In this document: piece after piece, positions 56,607 to 64,000 of the stretch
Position numbering within the stretch: position 1 is the stretch's first letter
How the letters are laid out: every line of letters begins with the position of its first letter
Source of the DNA: Thermanaerosceptrum fracticalcis
Lineage (GTDB): Bacteria > Bacillota > Peptococcia > DRI-13
Reading direction: 5' to 3'
Assembly: GCF_000746025.2 (NCBI RefSeq)
Contig: NZ_CP045798.1
Coordinates: 2,218,501-2,282,500 of the forward strand
DNA length: 64,000 nt
The notes under the pieces: model-generated
The model's database searches: none
Told to the model about the DNA's origin: nothing
Seen by the model: only the letters and a program-made list of their open reading frames with translations
Position numbers and translations under genes: made by a program

Positions 56607-57717
56607 CTACTCCGTAGCTTTCCCCGCTTGCATCTTGAGATAGGCATTGATAAACACGTCTATTTCCCCGTCCATTACAGCATGGACGTTACCTACCTCC
56701 GTGTTGGTCCGGTGGTCCTTCACCAGACTGTAAGGGTGGAAAACATAGGAGCGAATCTGACTGCCCCAGCCAATATCCTGCTGTTCTCCTCTAATGCTGG
56801 CCAGTTCTTTCTCCTGTTCCTGGCGTTTCAATTCCAAAAGCTTGGCTTTGAGAATTTTCTCCGCCGCTAACCGGTTGGAAATCTGGGAGCGTTCATTCTG
56901 GCACTGTACCACAATACCCGTAGGCAGGTGGGTCATCCGCACGGCCGAGTCAGTCTTATTCACGTGCTGGCCTCCGGCCCCGCCCGCACGGTAAGTATCC
57001 ACTTTGATCTGGGAGTAGTCCAGGACAATGTCATCGGCAGCATCATCCCCTACTTCCGGCAGCACATCCATGGCGGCGAAAGAGGTATGCCGCCGCCCCG
57101 AAGCGTCGAAGGGAGAAATACGCACCAAACGGTGGACCCCCTTCTCCGCCTTGAGATAGCCATAAGCGTTTTCACCTTTGATTAAGAGGGTGGCACTTTT
57201 CACTCCGGCCTCATCACCGGGGAGATAGTCCAGCATCTCCACTTCAAAGCCCCGGCGTTCCGCCCAGCGGGTGTACATTCTTAAGAGCATTTCCGTCCAA
57301 TCCTGGGATTCCGTACCGCCTGCCCCCGGATGCAAGGAAATAATGGCATTGCTATGGTCATATTTATCGCGGAAAAGCAACTGCAGTTCCATCTCCTCCA
57401 GCTCGTTTCGGAGTTTTTCCAACGCTTTTTCCGCCTCTGCCAGGTAAGCCTCTTCCTCCTGTCCCAGTTCATAAAGGAGCTGGGCCTCTTCGAAGTCAGT
57501 TATTAGTTTTCCAAATTCTTGTAGCTTATTTTTTAAAACTGTCGTCTTTTGCGTAACTTTTTGGGCTTCCTCCAGGTCATCCCAAAAATGAGGGTCAGAC
57601 ATCTTTTCTTCCAGTTCTTTTACCGTTTTTTCTTTGCCGGCAATGTCAAAGAGACCCCCTGAGTTCATCTAAACGTATTTGGGTTCGTTCCAGTTCTCTT
57701 TTAATTTCTATAGACAA
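56607..57717 (-). CDS. prfB: peptide chain release factor 2, with programmed +1 frameshift
   Basis: RF2 releases peptides at UGA and UAA. The gene begins at TTG 57717 (GGAGGT seven bases upstream) with [23 protein letters not shown]. It then meets an in-frame TGA at 57646-57648 and continues in the +1 frame to 56607, giving about 369 residues. The recognition tripeptide SPF lies in [14 protein letters not shown], and the catalytic GGQ in [18 protein letters not shown]. It follows secA by 12 bases, a classic pair. An internal ATG at 57668 would yield a protein lacking the start of domain 1. Confidence 0.95.
57645..57660 (-). promoter_or_regulatory. prfB autoregulatory +1 frameshift site
   Basis: AGGGGG, then TCT, then CTT-TGA-C: the stimulatory internal Shine-Dalgarno, three-base spacer and slippery CTT before the TGA match the known bacterial RF2 site exactly. 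Low RF2 favours shifting and so full-length synthesis. Confidence 0.95.
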
Positions 57718-57729
57718 GCTTCATACCTC

Positions 57730-60399
57730 CTATTTTCCTCTGCCACAGCATTTCTTATACTTTTTCCCGCTGCCGCAGGGACAGGACTCGTTACGTCCAA
57801 TCTTGCTGCTCTGGGCAGGCGTTTTTCGTTCTTCTTCCTCATACTTGTTTTCAACGATATCCTGGCGCTCCTGGGGCTCTTCAATAAAGGTAACGCGATA
57901 AATATAACGGATGATCTCCTGTTGTATTTCTTCAATCATCTGGCTAAACATGTCATAGGCTTCATACTTGTATTCCACCAGGGGATCCTTCTGGCCGTAG
58001 GCCCGTAAACCAATGCCGTTACGGAGCTGGTCCATGGCGTCCAGGTGGTCCATCCATTTCTGATCCACAATTTTTAAGGTTACCAGGCGCTCCAGTTCCC
58101 GCATCTGGGCGGCGCCCAGCTCCGCCTCACGTTTGGTGTAGGCTTCCATAGCTTTTTCCAGGAGGAGTTCCCTTACCTCTTCTTTCTCAAGCTTAGCTAG
58201 CTCCTGAGGTGAAAGAGTATGGTGCGGCAAAAACAACTGTTCAGCCTGATCCAAAAGTCCTTTTAGATCCCATTCTTCGGGATATTGGCTTTCCCCGGAA
58301 AACTGGGCAATGGTTTTGTCCACCACTTTTTCAATCATGTCAACGATATTCTCTTTAATATCCTCTCCCAGGAGAACCTTGCGGCGCTGGGCATAGATGA
58401 CCTCCCGCTGCTGGTTCATGACATCGTCATACTCCAGGACGTGTTTACGGATATCAAAGTTGCGGGCTTCCACCCGGCGCTGGGCATTCTCAATGGCCCG
58501 GGTAATGAGGGCATTTTCGATGGGCATCTCATCGTCCATGCCCAGTTTATCCATGAGACCCATGATGTTTTCCGCCCCGAAAAGCCTCATTAAATCGTCT
58601 TCCAGGGAGATATAAAACTGGCTGGAGCCAGGGTCGCCTTGACGCCCTGCCCGGCCCCGCAGCTGGTTGTCAATACGGCGGCTTTCATGACGCTCCGTAC
58701 CGATAATATGAAGACCGCCTAAAGCTACTACTTCTTCATGTTCTTTATCCGTCTTTTCTTTCTTTGCTTCATATATCTTGCGGTAATGTTCTCTGAGTCT
58801 TAAGATGTCCGGGTCTTCCGTGGCACCGTGGCTGACCGCCTCTTCAATGATTTCAGGGGGAAAGCCCTGCCCCGCCATTTCCTGGCGGGCCAGAAAGCCG
58901 GGATTGCCGCCCAGCAGGATGTCGGTACCACGACCGGCCATATTGGTAGAGACAGTAACGGCCCCCTTCCTACCGGCCTGGGAGACAATTAAAGCTTCTT
59001 TTTCATGGTGCTTGGCGTTTAAGACCTGGTGAGGAACGCCTTTTTGGGTGAGGAGCTTGCTTAAAAGTTCTGATTTCTCGATGGAAATGGTACCCACCAG
59101 GACAGGCTGCCCCTTCTCGTAACGATGGGCAATTTCCTCCACCACGGCGTTAAATTTACCCTGTTCCGTACGGTAAACCACATCGGGCAGATCCCGGCGG
59201 ATCATGGGTTTATTGGTGGGAATCACATAAACATCGAGCCCATAGATTTTCCTGAATTCCTCTTCTTCTGTAACGGCCGTACCCGTCATACCGGCCAGCT
59301 TCTTATACATACGGAAATAGTTTTGGAAGGTAATGGTGGCCAGGGTCTGGGATTCTTTTTCTATTTTCACGCCTTCTTTGGCTTCAATGGCCTGGTGCAG
59401 ACCCTCACTGTAGCGGCGGCCAAACATTAAACGCCCGGTAAATTCATCAACAATGATGATTTCCCCGTCTTTGACCACATAGTCCACATCTCTTTTCATG
59501 AGGGTATGGGCCCGCAGGGCCTGGTTGACGTGGTGACTTAATTCGATATTGATATCATCATAAAGGTTCTCCACACCTAAGAGCTTCTCTACCTTATCTA
59601 CACCCTGCTCGGTAAGAGTAACCACTTTAGCTTTCTCGTCAATGGTATAATCCTCTACATTACGCAGGCGGGGGATGATCTTGGCTACCTTCTGGTATAA
59701 ATCTTTAGGCTTATCTCCCTGACCTGAGATAATCAGCGGTGTCCGGGCTTCATCTATGAGGATACTGTCCACTTCGTCCACAATGGCATAATGAAGCTCC
59801 CGCTGGACCATATGGTCAGCATGGAAAACCATGTTGTCCCGCAGGTAATCAAAACCAAACTCGTTGTTTGTCCCGTAAGTGATATCGGCTCTATATGCTG
59901 CCTTGCGCTCTTCGAAATCCAGGCCATGGACAATTAAGCCTACGGATAGCCCTAAAAATTTGTAGATCTGGCCCATCCATTCGCTGTCCCGCTTGGCCAG
60001 GTAATCGTTCACCGTAACCACATGGACACCTTTGCCGGTAAGGGCATTGAGATAGGCAGGAAGAGTAGCCACCAGGGTCTTACCTTCACCGGTTTTCATT
60101 TCCGCAATATTCCCTTCGTGGAGGACCATCCCGCCTATGAGCTGGACATCAAAATGCCTTAAGCCCAACACCCGGCGGGAAGCTTCCCTCACTACGGCAA
60201 AAGCTTCGGGCAAAAGATCATCCAGGGTTTCGCCCCTTTCCAGGCGCTTTTTAAACTCCTGGGTCTTACCCGCCAGTTCTTTGTCACTTAAGATTTGCAT
60301 TTGAGGTTCCAGTTTATTAATAATGTCTGCTTTTTTACTTAATCGTTTGATTTCTTTGGCGTTATCGTCTAACAGGTTTTTAAGAAAACCTAATACCAT
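57730..60399 (-). CDS. secA: preprotein translocase ATPase SecA
   Basis: An 889-residue SecA motor. The nucleotide site is [19 protein letters not shown] (about 98-116), the DEAD motif [20 protein letters not shown], and the second ATPase half [30 protein letters not shown]. Helical wing and scaffold domains follow, and the C-terminal zinc-binding tail is [13 protein letters not shown]. It works with SecYEG-SecG (secG is at 16304). Order hpf-secA-prfB is conserved in Firmicutes. Confidence 0.98.
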   Translation of the reverse strand: MVLGFLKNLLDDNAKEIKRLSKKADIINKLEPQMQILSDKELAGKTQEFKKRLERGETLDDLLPEAFAVVREASRRVLGLRHFDVQLIGGMVLHEGNIAEMKTGEGKTLVATLPAYLNALTGKGVHVVTVNDYLAKRDSEWMGQIYKFLGLSVGLIVHGLDFEERKAAYRADITYGTNNEFGFDYLRDNMVFHADHMVQRELHYAIVDEVDSILIDEARTPLIISGQGDKPKDLYQKVAKIIPRLRNVEDYTIDEKAKVVTLTEQGVDKVEKLLGVENLYDDINIELSHHVNQALRAHTLMKRDVDYVVKDGEIIIVDEFTGRLMFGRRYSEGLHQAIEAKEGVKIEKESQTLATITFQNYFRMYKKLAGMTGTAVTEEEEFRKIYGLDVYVIPTNKPMIRRDLPDVVYRTEQGKFNAVVEEIAHRYEKGQPVLVGTISIEKSELLSKLLTQKGVPHQVLNAKHHEKEALIVSQAGRKGAVTVSTNMAGRGTDILLGGNPGFLARQEMAGQGFPPEIIEEAVSHGATEDPDILRLREHYRKIYEAKKEKTDKEHEEVVALGGLHIIGTERHESRRIDNQLRGRAGRQGDPGSSQFYISLEDDLMRLFGAENIMGLMDKLGMDDEMPIENALITRAIENAQRRVEARNFDIRKHVLEYDDVMNQQREVIYAQRRKVLLGEDIKENIVDMIEKVVDKTIAQFSGESQYPEEWDLKGLLDQAEQLFLPHHTLSPQELAKLEKEEVRELLLEKAMEAYTKREAELGAAQMRELERLVTLKIVDQKWMDHLDAMDQLRNGIGLRAYGQKDPLVEYKYEAYDMFSQMIEEIQQEIIRYIYRVTFIEEPQERQDIVENKYEEEERKTPAQSSKIGRNESCPCGSGKKYKKCCGRGK

Positions 60400-60454
60400 A
60401 GGGCCACACCTGCTTCCTTATATTTTCCCGAATCACGAATATTCATTTCCGGCT

Positions 60455-60490
60455 AGAAAAAATGGAACCTATATAAGGTTCCATTTTCTA
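60455..60490 (-). terminator. terminator of hpf
   Basis: AAAATGGAACCT and AGGTTCCATTTT form a perfect 12-bp stem with a short AT loop; on the minus strand TTTTTTCTAG follows. Confidence 0.88.
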
Positions 60491-60512
60491 ACACCATATA
60501 ATTTTAGCACTT

Positions 60513-61046
60513 TTAGAACTCCGGTTCAATAAGACCATAGTTTCCATCTTTACGCTTGTAAACCACATTTACTTCCTCCGTCTCGGCATTGGAGAAAACA
60601 AAGAAGCTGTGACCCAAAAGGTTCATCTGTAAAATGGCTTCATCAACGGGCATGGGCTTGATGGCAAAACGCTTGGTCCGCAGGACTTTAGGCGCTTCAT
60701 CTTCGGAAATTTTTTCCCCGCAAGGATCAGGTGCAATGTCTTTGATACTCACTGCTTTTACTTTCTTACTTAAACGTGTTTTGTATTTATTAATCTGCTT
60801 TTCCAATTTTTCTACAACCAGGTCAATGGAAGAGTACATATCAATGGACTCTTCTTCCCCGCGTAAGATAAGTCCGTTTATGGGAATGGTTACTTCTACA
60901 CGGTGCTGTTCCTTTTCGATCACGAGAGTGACGATAGCTTCGGGGTTATTTTCAAAATACTTGTCTAACTTCCCTAGCCTTTTTTCAACGTATTCCTTCA
61001 GTGAGTTTGTAACTGGAATATTTTTTCCCCTGATCTGGAATTTCAT
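60513..61046 (-). CDS. hpf: ribosome hibernation-promoting factor, long form
   Basis: A 177-residue long HPF. The N-terminal S30AE domain (MKFQIRGKNIPVTNSLKEYVEKRLGKLDKYF) covers the first 100 residues. A linker and the dimerising C-terminal domain (VLRTKRFAIKPMPVDEAILQMNLLGHSFFVFSNAETEEVNVVYKRKDGNYGLIEP) follow. It forms inactive 100S ribosome dimers in stationary phase. The terminator between it and secA suggests separate control. Confidence 0.96.
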   Translation of the reverse strand: MKFQIRGKNIPVTNSLKEYVEKRLGKLDKYFENNPEAIVTLVIEKEQHRVEVTIPINGLILRGEEESIDMYSSIDLVVEKLEKQINKYKTRLSKKVKAVSIKDIAPDPCGEKISEDEAPKVLRTKRFAIKPMPVDEAILQMNLLGHSFFVFSNAETEEVNVVYKRKDGNYGLIEPEF

Positions 61047-61179
61047 GCCATCAGCTCCTCTCTAGGTTCTTATATTAAGTATTCCCCTTCTCCAAAAAAA
61101 ATCCTGCTTTTAACATCCACTTTATCTTACTTTTACGTGAATAACATTTCTTTATGCCTGGTAAATTAAAGGAAAACTA

Positions 61180-61207
61180 AAAACCCTGGTATTTTCATAC
61201 CAGGGTA
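61180..61207 (-). terminator. terminator of the cold-shock gene
   Basis: CCCTGGTAT, a 4-base loop and ATACCAGGG form a perfect stem followed on minus by TTTTTAG. It lies 20 bases after the csp stop. Confidence 0.88.
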
Positions 61208-61224
61208 CTATTCTCTGAAAGATA

Positions 61225-61422
61225 TTAAAGTTTTGTTACATTAGCTGCTTGTAAACCTTTGGGACCTTCCACGATATCAAATTCTACCATTTGACCTTCC
61301 TGCAAGCTTTTGAACCCATCTTCCTGAATAGCAGAGAAGTGCACGAATACGTCACTGCCGCCTTCTCTTTCGATGAAACCGAAACCTTTTTCCTGGTTGA
61401 ACCATTTTACTTTGCCTTGCAT
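61225..61422 (-). CDS. cold-shock protein (CspA family)
   Basis: A 65-residue single cold-shock domain, from ATG 61422 with AGGAGG ten bases upstream. RNP1 is KGFGFIERE and RNP2 is VFVHFSAI. The open frame runs back to 61617, but the extra 65 codons cover an untranslated leader with GTTAACC repeats. It binds single-stranded RNA as a chaperone. Long csp leaders often carry thermosensing structure; I cannot assert that here. Confidence 0.95.
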   Translation of the reverse strand: MQGKVKWFNQEKGFGFIEREGGSDVFVHFSAIQEDGFKSLQEGQMVEFDIVEGPKGLQAANVTKL

Positions 61423-61535
61423 TAAAAACATTCCTCCTAAAAATAAATACCATGGGTTTTTACCCACGTTGAAGATTTTAACATTGTTATAACGCAAAGT
61501 CAAGTTTAGTCGACGAACTGTGTGAGTGACGTAAC

Positions 61536-61670
61536 TGTGTACCACGTTAACCGTCAACCGTATATCTAGATTATGAACCTTGAATGCAAGTCTTAAAGTA
61601 CTTAAAAGAGTCGACACACCATTTAATTAAGCACGGTTAACGTCTGCACGGTTCACTGTTAACGCCTTAG
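61536..61670. repeat. GTTAACC-type heptamers upstream of csp
   Basis: GTTAACC/GTCAACC units (61545-61562), later the inverted ACGGTTAACGT (61632-61643) and CACGGTTCACTGTTAACG (61648-61665). Half-units are in 7-base register; the outer units reach the end of the ABC ATPase gene. Confidence 0.65.
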
Positions 61671-62389
61671 AGTATTTTACTCAAGAACGCCTGTGTCCTC
61701 TCATTTTGGGCCCGGTTAAAGATTTGTTCCGGTGTTCCTTCTTCCACTATCCGCCCCTCATCCATAAACAGCACCCGGTCGCCCACTTCCCGGGCAAAGC
61801 CCATCTCGTGGGTCACCACCACCATAGTCATACCTTCTTTGGCCAGGTCCTTCATAACACTTAAAACCTCACCAACCATTTCCGGGTCCAGGGCAGATGT
61901 AGGTTCATCAAAAAGCATGACTTTAGGCTGCATGGCCAGAGCCCGGGCAATGGCCACCCGCTGCTGCTGACCGCCGGAAAGAGAATCAGGATAGACATGG
62001 GCTTTATCCGTCAAGCCAACTTTACCTAACAGGGTATAAGCCCTCTCTTCCGCTTCCCCTTTGCTGATGCCCCTTACCTTCATGGTGGCCAGTGTAATAT
62101 TTTCCAGGGCCGTCATATGGGGGAAAAGGTTGAAACGCTGGAAAACCATGCCCACCTCAGCCCTTAGTTTATTAATGTCGGTCCTGGGGTCTGTTACCGG
62201 TATATTATCAATAATGATTTCCCCGGAGGTAGGCTTTTCCAGGAGGTTTAAACAGCGAAGGAAAGTGCTCTTGCCCGAGCCGGAAGGTCCGATCACCACC
62301 ACCACTTCCCGTTCTTTTACGGAATTGGTAATATCTTTGAGGACTTCAAGTTTGCCAAAGCTTTTGTAAAGATTACGCACGACGATCAC
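61667..62389 (-). CDS. polar amino acid ABC transporter ATPase (GlnQ-like)
   Basis: A 240-residue ABC ATPase: Walker [20 protein letters not shown]-loop [16 protein letters not shown], signature [15 protein letters not shown], Walker [15 protein letters not shown] and the switch His in [10 protein letters not shown]. Start GTG 62389 lies 17 bases inside the permease gene. It powers the transporter formed with the permease and the lipoprotein upstream. The exact amino acid is unknown. Confidence 0.95.
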   Translation of the reverse strand: MIVVRNLYKSFGKLEVLKDITNSVKEREVVVVIGPSGSGKSTFLRCLNLLEKPTSGEIIIDNIPVTDPRTDINKLRAEVGMVFQRFNLFPHMTALENITLATMKVRGISKGEAEERAYTLLGKVGLTDKAHVYPDSLSGGQQQRVAIARALAMQPKVMLFDEPTSALDPEMVGEVLSVMKDLAKEGMTMVVVTHEMGFAREVGDRVLFMDEGRIVEEGTPEQIFNRAQNERTQAFLSKIL

Positions 62390-63062
62390 TCTTAGCCAAC
62401 CTCCTTTCTGTGAAAGCTACCAGACGGGAAATACTCAGGGTCATCACTAAATACATCAGCAAAACCCCGGCATAAACAGGAAAAGGTGCCGCGGTAATAG
62501 CAATATACAGCTGGCCCTGGCGGGTCAATTCAGTAATACCTATGGCTGATAATAGGGAGGTGTCCTTCAACATGGCAATAAACTCGTTGCCCAGAGGAGG
62601 AATGATACGTTTAAAGGCCTGGGGAAGAATAATATATTTCATGGCTTGATTATGCGTCATACCTAAGGAACGGGCTGCTTCCATCTGTCCCCGGTCGATG
62701 GACTGGATGCCTGCTCTGACAATCTCCGCCACATAAGCCCCGGAGTTAATGCCGCAGGCAGCAATAGCTGCTACGTAGGCGTCGATAGGATGCTGCTGGT
62801 GTGTAAGCATATATAGTAAATTGGGAATACCAAAATAAATGATAAATATTTGAACCAACAGGGGTGTTCCCCGGATAAAATCTATATACATGATAGCCAG
62901 TGTTTTAATAATCACGTTGTGTGATAAACGGGCCAACCCCATAAAAAGGCCAATCATTACCCCTATAAAAACGGCAAAAGCAGTAATCCATATAGTAGTT
63001 AATGCACCCTCAAAGAGATTGGGTAATGCTTCAATAAATATTTCTGTAAAGTTGATAGTCAC
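62373..63062 (-). CDS. polar amino acid ABC transporter permease (HisM/GlnP-like)
   Basis: A 229-residue permease with about five helices. The EAA loop is [36 protein letters not shown] (about 130-165), and [19 protein letters not shown] near 65 is typical of the HEQRo family. It overlaps the ATPase gene and follows the substrate-binding gene after a stable hairpin. Confidence 0.95.
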   Translation of the reverse strand: MTINFTEIFIEALPNLFEGALTTIWITAFAVFIGVMIGLFMGLARLSHNVIIKTLAIMYIDFIRGTPLLVQIFIIYFGIPNLLYMLTHQQHPIDAYVAAIAACGINSGAYVAEIVRAGIQSIDRGQMEAARSLGMTHNQAMKYIILPQAFKRIIPPLGNEFIAMLKDTSLLSAIGITELTRQGQLYIAITAAPFPVYAGVLLMYLVMTLSISRLVAFTERRLAKSDRRA

Positions 63063-63087
63063 ATCCTCACCTCTTATCCATATAAGC

Positions 63088-63115
63088 GCGGCGTAACATA
63101 GAAATGTTACGCCGC
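63088..63115 (-). terminator. stable hairpin between binding-protein and permease genes
   Basis: GCGGCGTAACAT and ATGTTACGCCGC form a perfect 12-bp stem with a 4-base loop. On minus no T-run follows. It is likely a partial stop or mRNA stabiliser giving more binding protein than permease. Confidence 0.75.
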
Positions 63116-63182
63116 ATAATCCTTTAGTATTATTATCCCTTGAATATTCCAGGCATTCTTTTAACTGGAAACTAATCCGGAA

Positions 63183-64000
63183 CTACTTAGGTAATGCAGT
63201 TTCAGGCAAGTTATATTTCTTCCGGAGTTCCTCATATTTTCCTTTCTCAATAACTTTTTTAAGACCGGAATTGATCTTATCCAGAAGTTCTTTTTTACCT
63301 TTGGCCACAGCAAAGCCATACTGTTCACTGTCTAAGAGATCGCCAACAATCTTAATTTCCGAATGGCCTTTGCTGATGAAGTCCTGGGTCACAGGGGCAT
63401 CGTTTATGGCCGCATCCACAGTACCCTTAGCCACTTCAGCCATCACTACATCAACAGTGTTGTAAGTTTTAATGGTTTTAATGATGCCTTTCTTCTTCAG
63501 CTCATCAGCCTTGTTGGCACCGGTTGTACCGATCTGAACAGCAACCTTTTTACCTTTGAGGTCAGCTTCGGATTTGATTGTATCGTTGTTTTTTGCAACG
63601 GCAATAGCAAGACCGGAGTTAACATAGGGATTAGAAAAGTCGATCTGTTCTTTACGCTTGTCTGTGATGGTCATGCCTGATGCAATAATGTTAATGGTGC
63701 CGGCTTGTAAAGCAGGAATCAGTCCTTCAAAACCCAAATTTATTATTTCTACTTTGAAACCTTCTTCCTGAGCAATGGCTTTAATCAATTCAATGTCAAA
63801 ACCGGTAATTTGATTGGTGTTCTTATCTAAAAATTCAAAGGGTGGAAAAGTTGGTTCTGTTCCGACTTTGTAAACTACTTCCGGTTTGGGTTGTTCCTTG
63901 GGGAGTTCTTGCTTAGGTGGTTGTGGAGCAGGGGCAGGTTTCCCACAAGCCGCAGCTGATAGCACAAGCCCTAAGGCCAGGAGAATCACCAGCATTATTT
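63183..64000 (-). CDS. amino-acid-binding lipoprotein (SBP_bac_3), 5' end at window edge
   Basis: A periplasmic-type binding protein of at least 270 residues. The signal with lipobox LSAAAC places the acylated Cys at residue 17 of the visible frame, followed by a Pro-rich linker. The family 3 core starts with VYKVGTEPTFPPFEFLDKNTNQITGFDIELIKAIA and continues with GLIPALQAGTINIIASGMTIT. ATG 63995 is possible, but an Ile codon precedes it in frame and no ribosome site is visible. The true start (a Lys-rich leader) is probably beyond 64000. It leads the transporter operon. Confidence 0.93.
   Translation of the reverse strand, partial: IMLVILLALGLVLSAAACGKPAPAPQPPKQELPKEQPKPEVVYKVGTEPTFPPFEFLDKNTNQITGFDIELIKAIAQEEGFKVEIINLGFEGLIPALQAGTINIIASGMTITDKRKEQIDFSNPYVNSGLAIAVAKNNDTIKSEADLKGKKVAVQIGTTGANKADELKKKGIIKTIKTYNTVDVVMAEVAKGTVDAAINDAPVTQDFISKGHSEIKIVGDLLDSEQYGFAVAKGKKELLDKINSGLKKVIEKGKYEELRKKYNLPETALPK

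Noticed and set aside
56607-57668. RF2 starting at ATG 57668
   Set aside because: The upstream zero frame with TTG, ribosome site and exact frameshift signal shows the gene starts at 57717.
61423-61617. 65-residue N-terminal extension of the cold-shock protein
   Set aside because: Csp proteins start at the beta-barrel; AGGAGG precedes ATG 61422; the extra codons cover an untranslated leader with repeats.

Overview
The window looks like the chromosome of a low- to mid-GC, probably spore-forming anaerobe of the Clostridia (Peptococcaceae-like Firmicutes). The grounds are a Spo0E-like phosphatase, CggR, WhiA, RapZ and YvcK, a long-form HPF, a PPi-driven ion pump, an 8Fe-8S type ferredoxin, a [NiFe] hydrogenase, and gene order shared with Bacillus subtilis. 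Nearly all host genes lie on the minus strand. No genus can be named from sequence alone.

Layout. 1-7615 is the right end of a prophage or integrative element: early/recombination genes on minus (DUF2303-like, YqaJ recombinase, SMC-like ATPase, Cro-like protein), a divergent lysogeny module on plus (CI-like repressor, ImmA-type protease, a secreted copper-amine-oxidase-N protein) and a large serine recombinase whose 3' end runs into the 3' end of ssrA (tmRNA), the likely attachment site. Next come ssrA-smpB-rnr, small metabolic genes (HD protein, thioesterase, esterase, Fe-S aldo/keto reductase), then a membrane pyrophosphatase, secG and the lower-glycolysis operon cggR-gap-pgk-tpiA-gpmI-eno with a recognisable CggR operator. 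rpoN, a DUF1405 protein, an acyltransferase, a ferredoxin and the whiA-yvcK-rapZ trio follow, then two PHP proteins, an M20 amidohydrolase, an LD-carboxypeptidase, a Spo0E-like gene, a HAD phosphatase, YvlD and uvrC-uvrA-uvrB. A plus-strand [NiFe] hydrogenase operon (44313-48412) interrupts the order between uvrB and a MinJ-like gene. The order resumes with ctpB-like, an M23 protein, ftsX-ftsE, split transketolase, prfB (with programmed +1 frameshift), secA, hpf, a cold-shock gene and a polar amino-acid ABC transporter cut by the right edge.

The most striking non-gene signal fills nearly every host intergenic gap longer than about 100 bp. These gaps hold degenerate tandem arrays, and all of them have a period of 7 bp. 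There are several heptamer families (TAGTTAC, GTTAACC, CCGATAT, GTGACCN/CCGGACA, CCCGCTT). They are often arranged as inverted arms around a short core, and several composite elements recur as dispersed copies. The arrays sit inside the glycolytic and hydrogenase operons and supply a stop codon (smpB) and a Shine-Dalgarno sequence (hydrogenase protease). They are not evident in the prophage segment. They look like an expanding MITE- or REP-like repeat system, comparable to the heptameric STRR repeats known in cyanobacteria.
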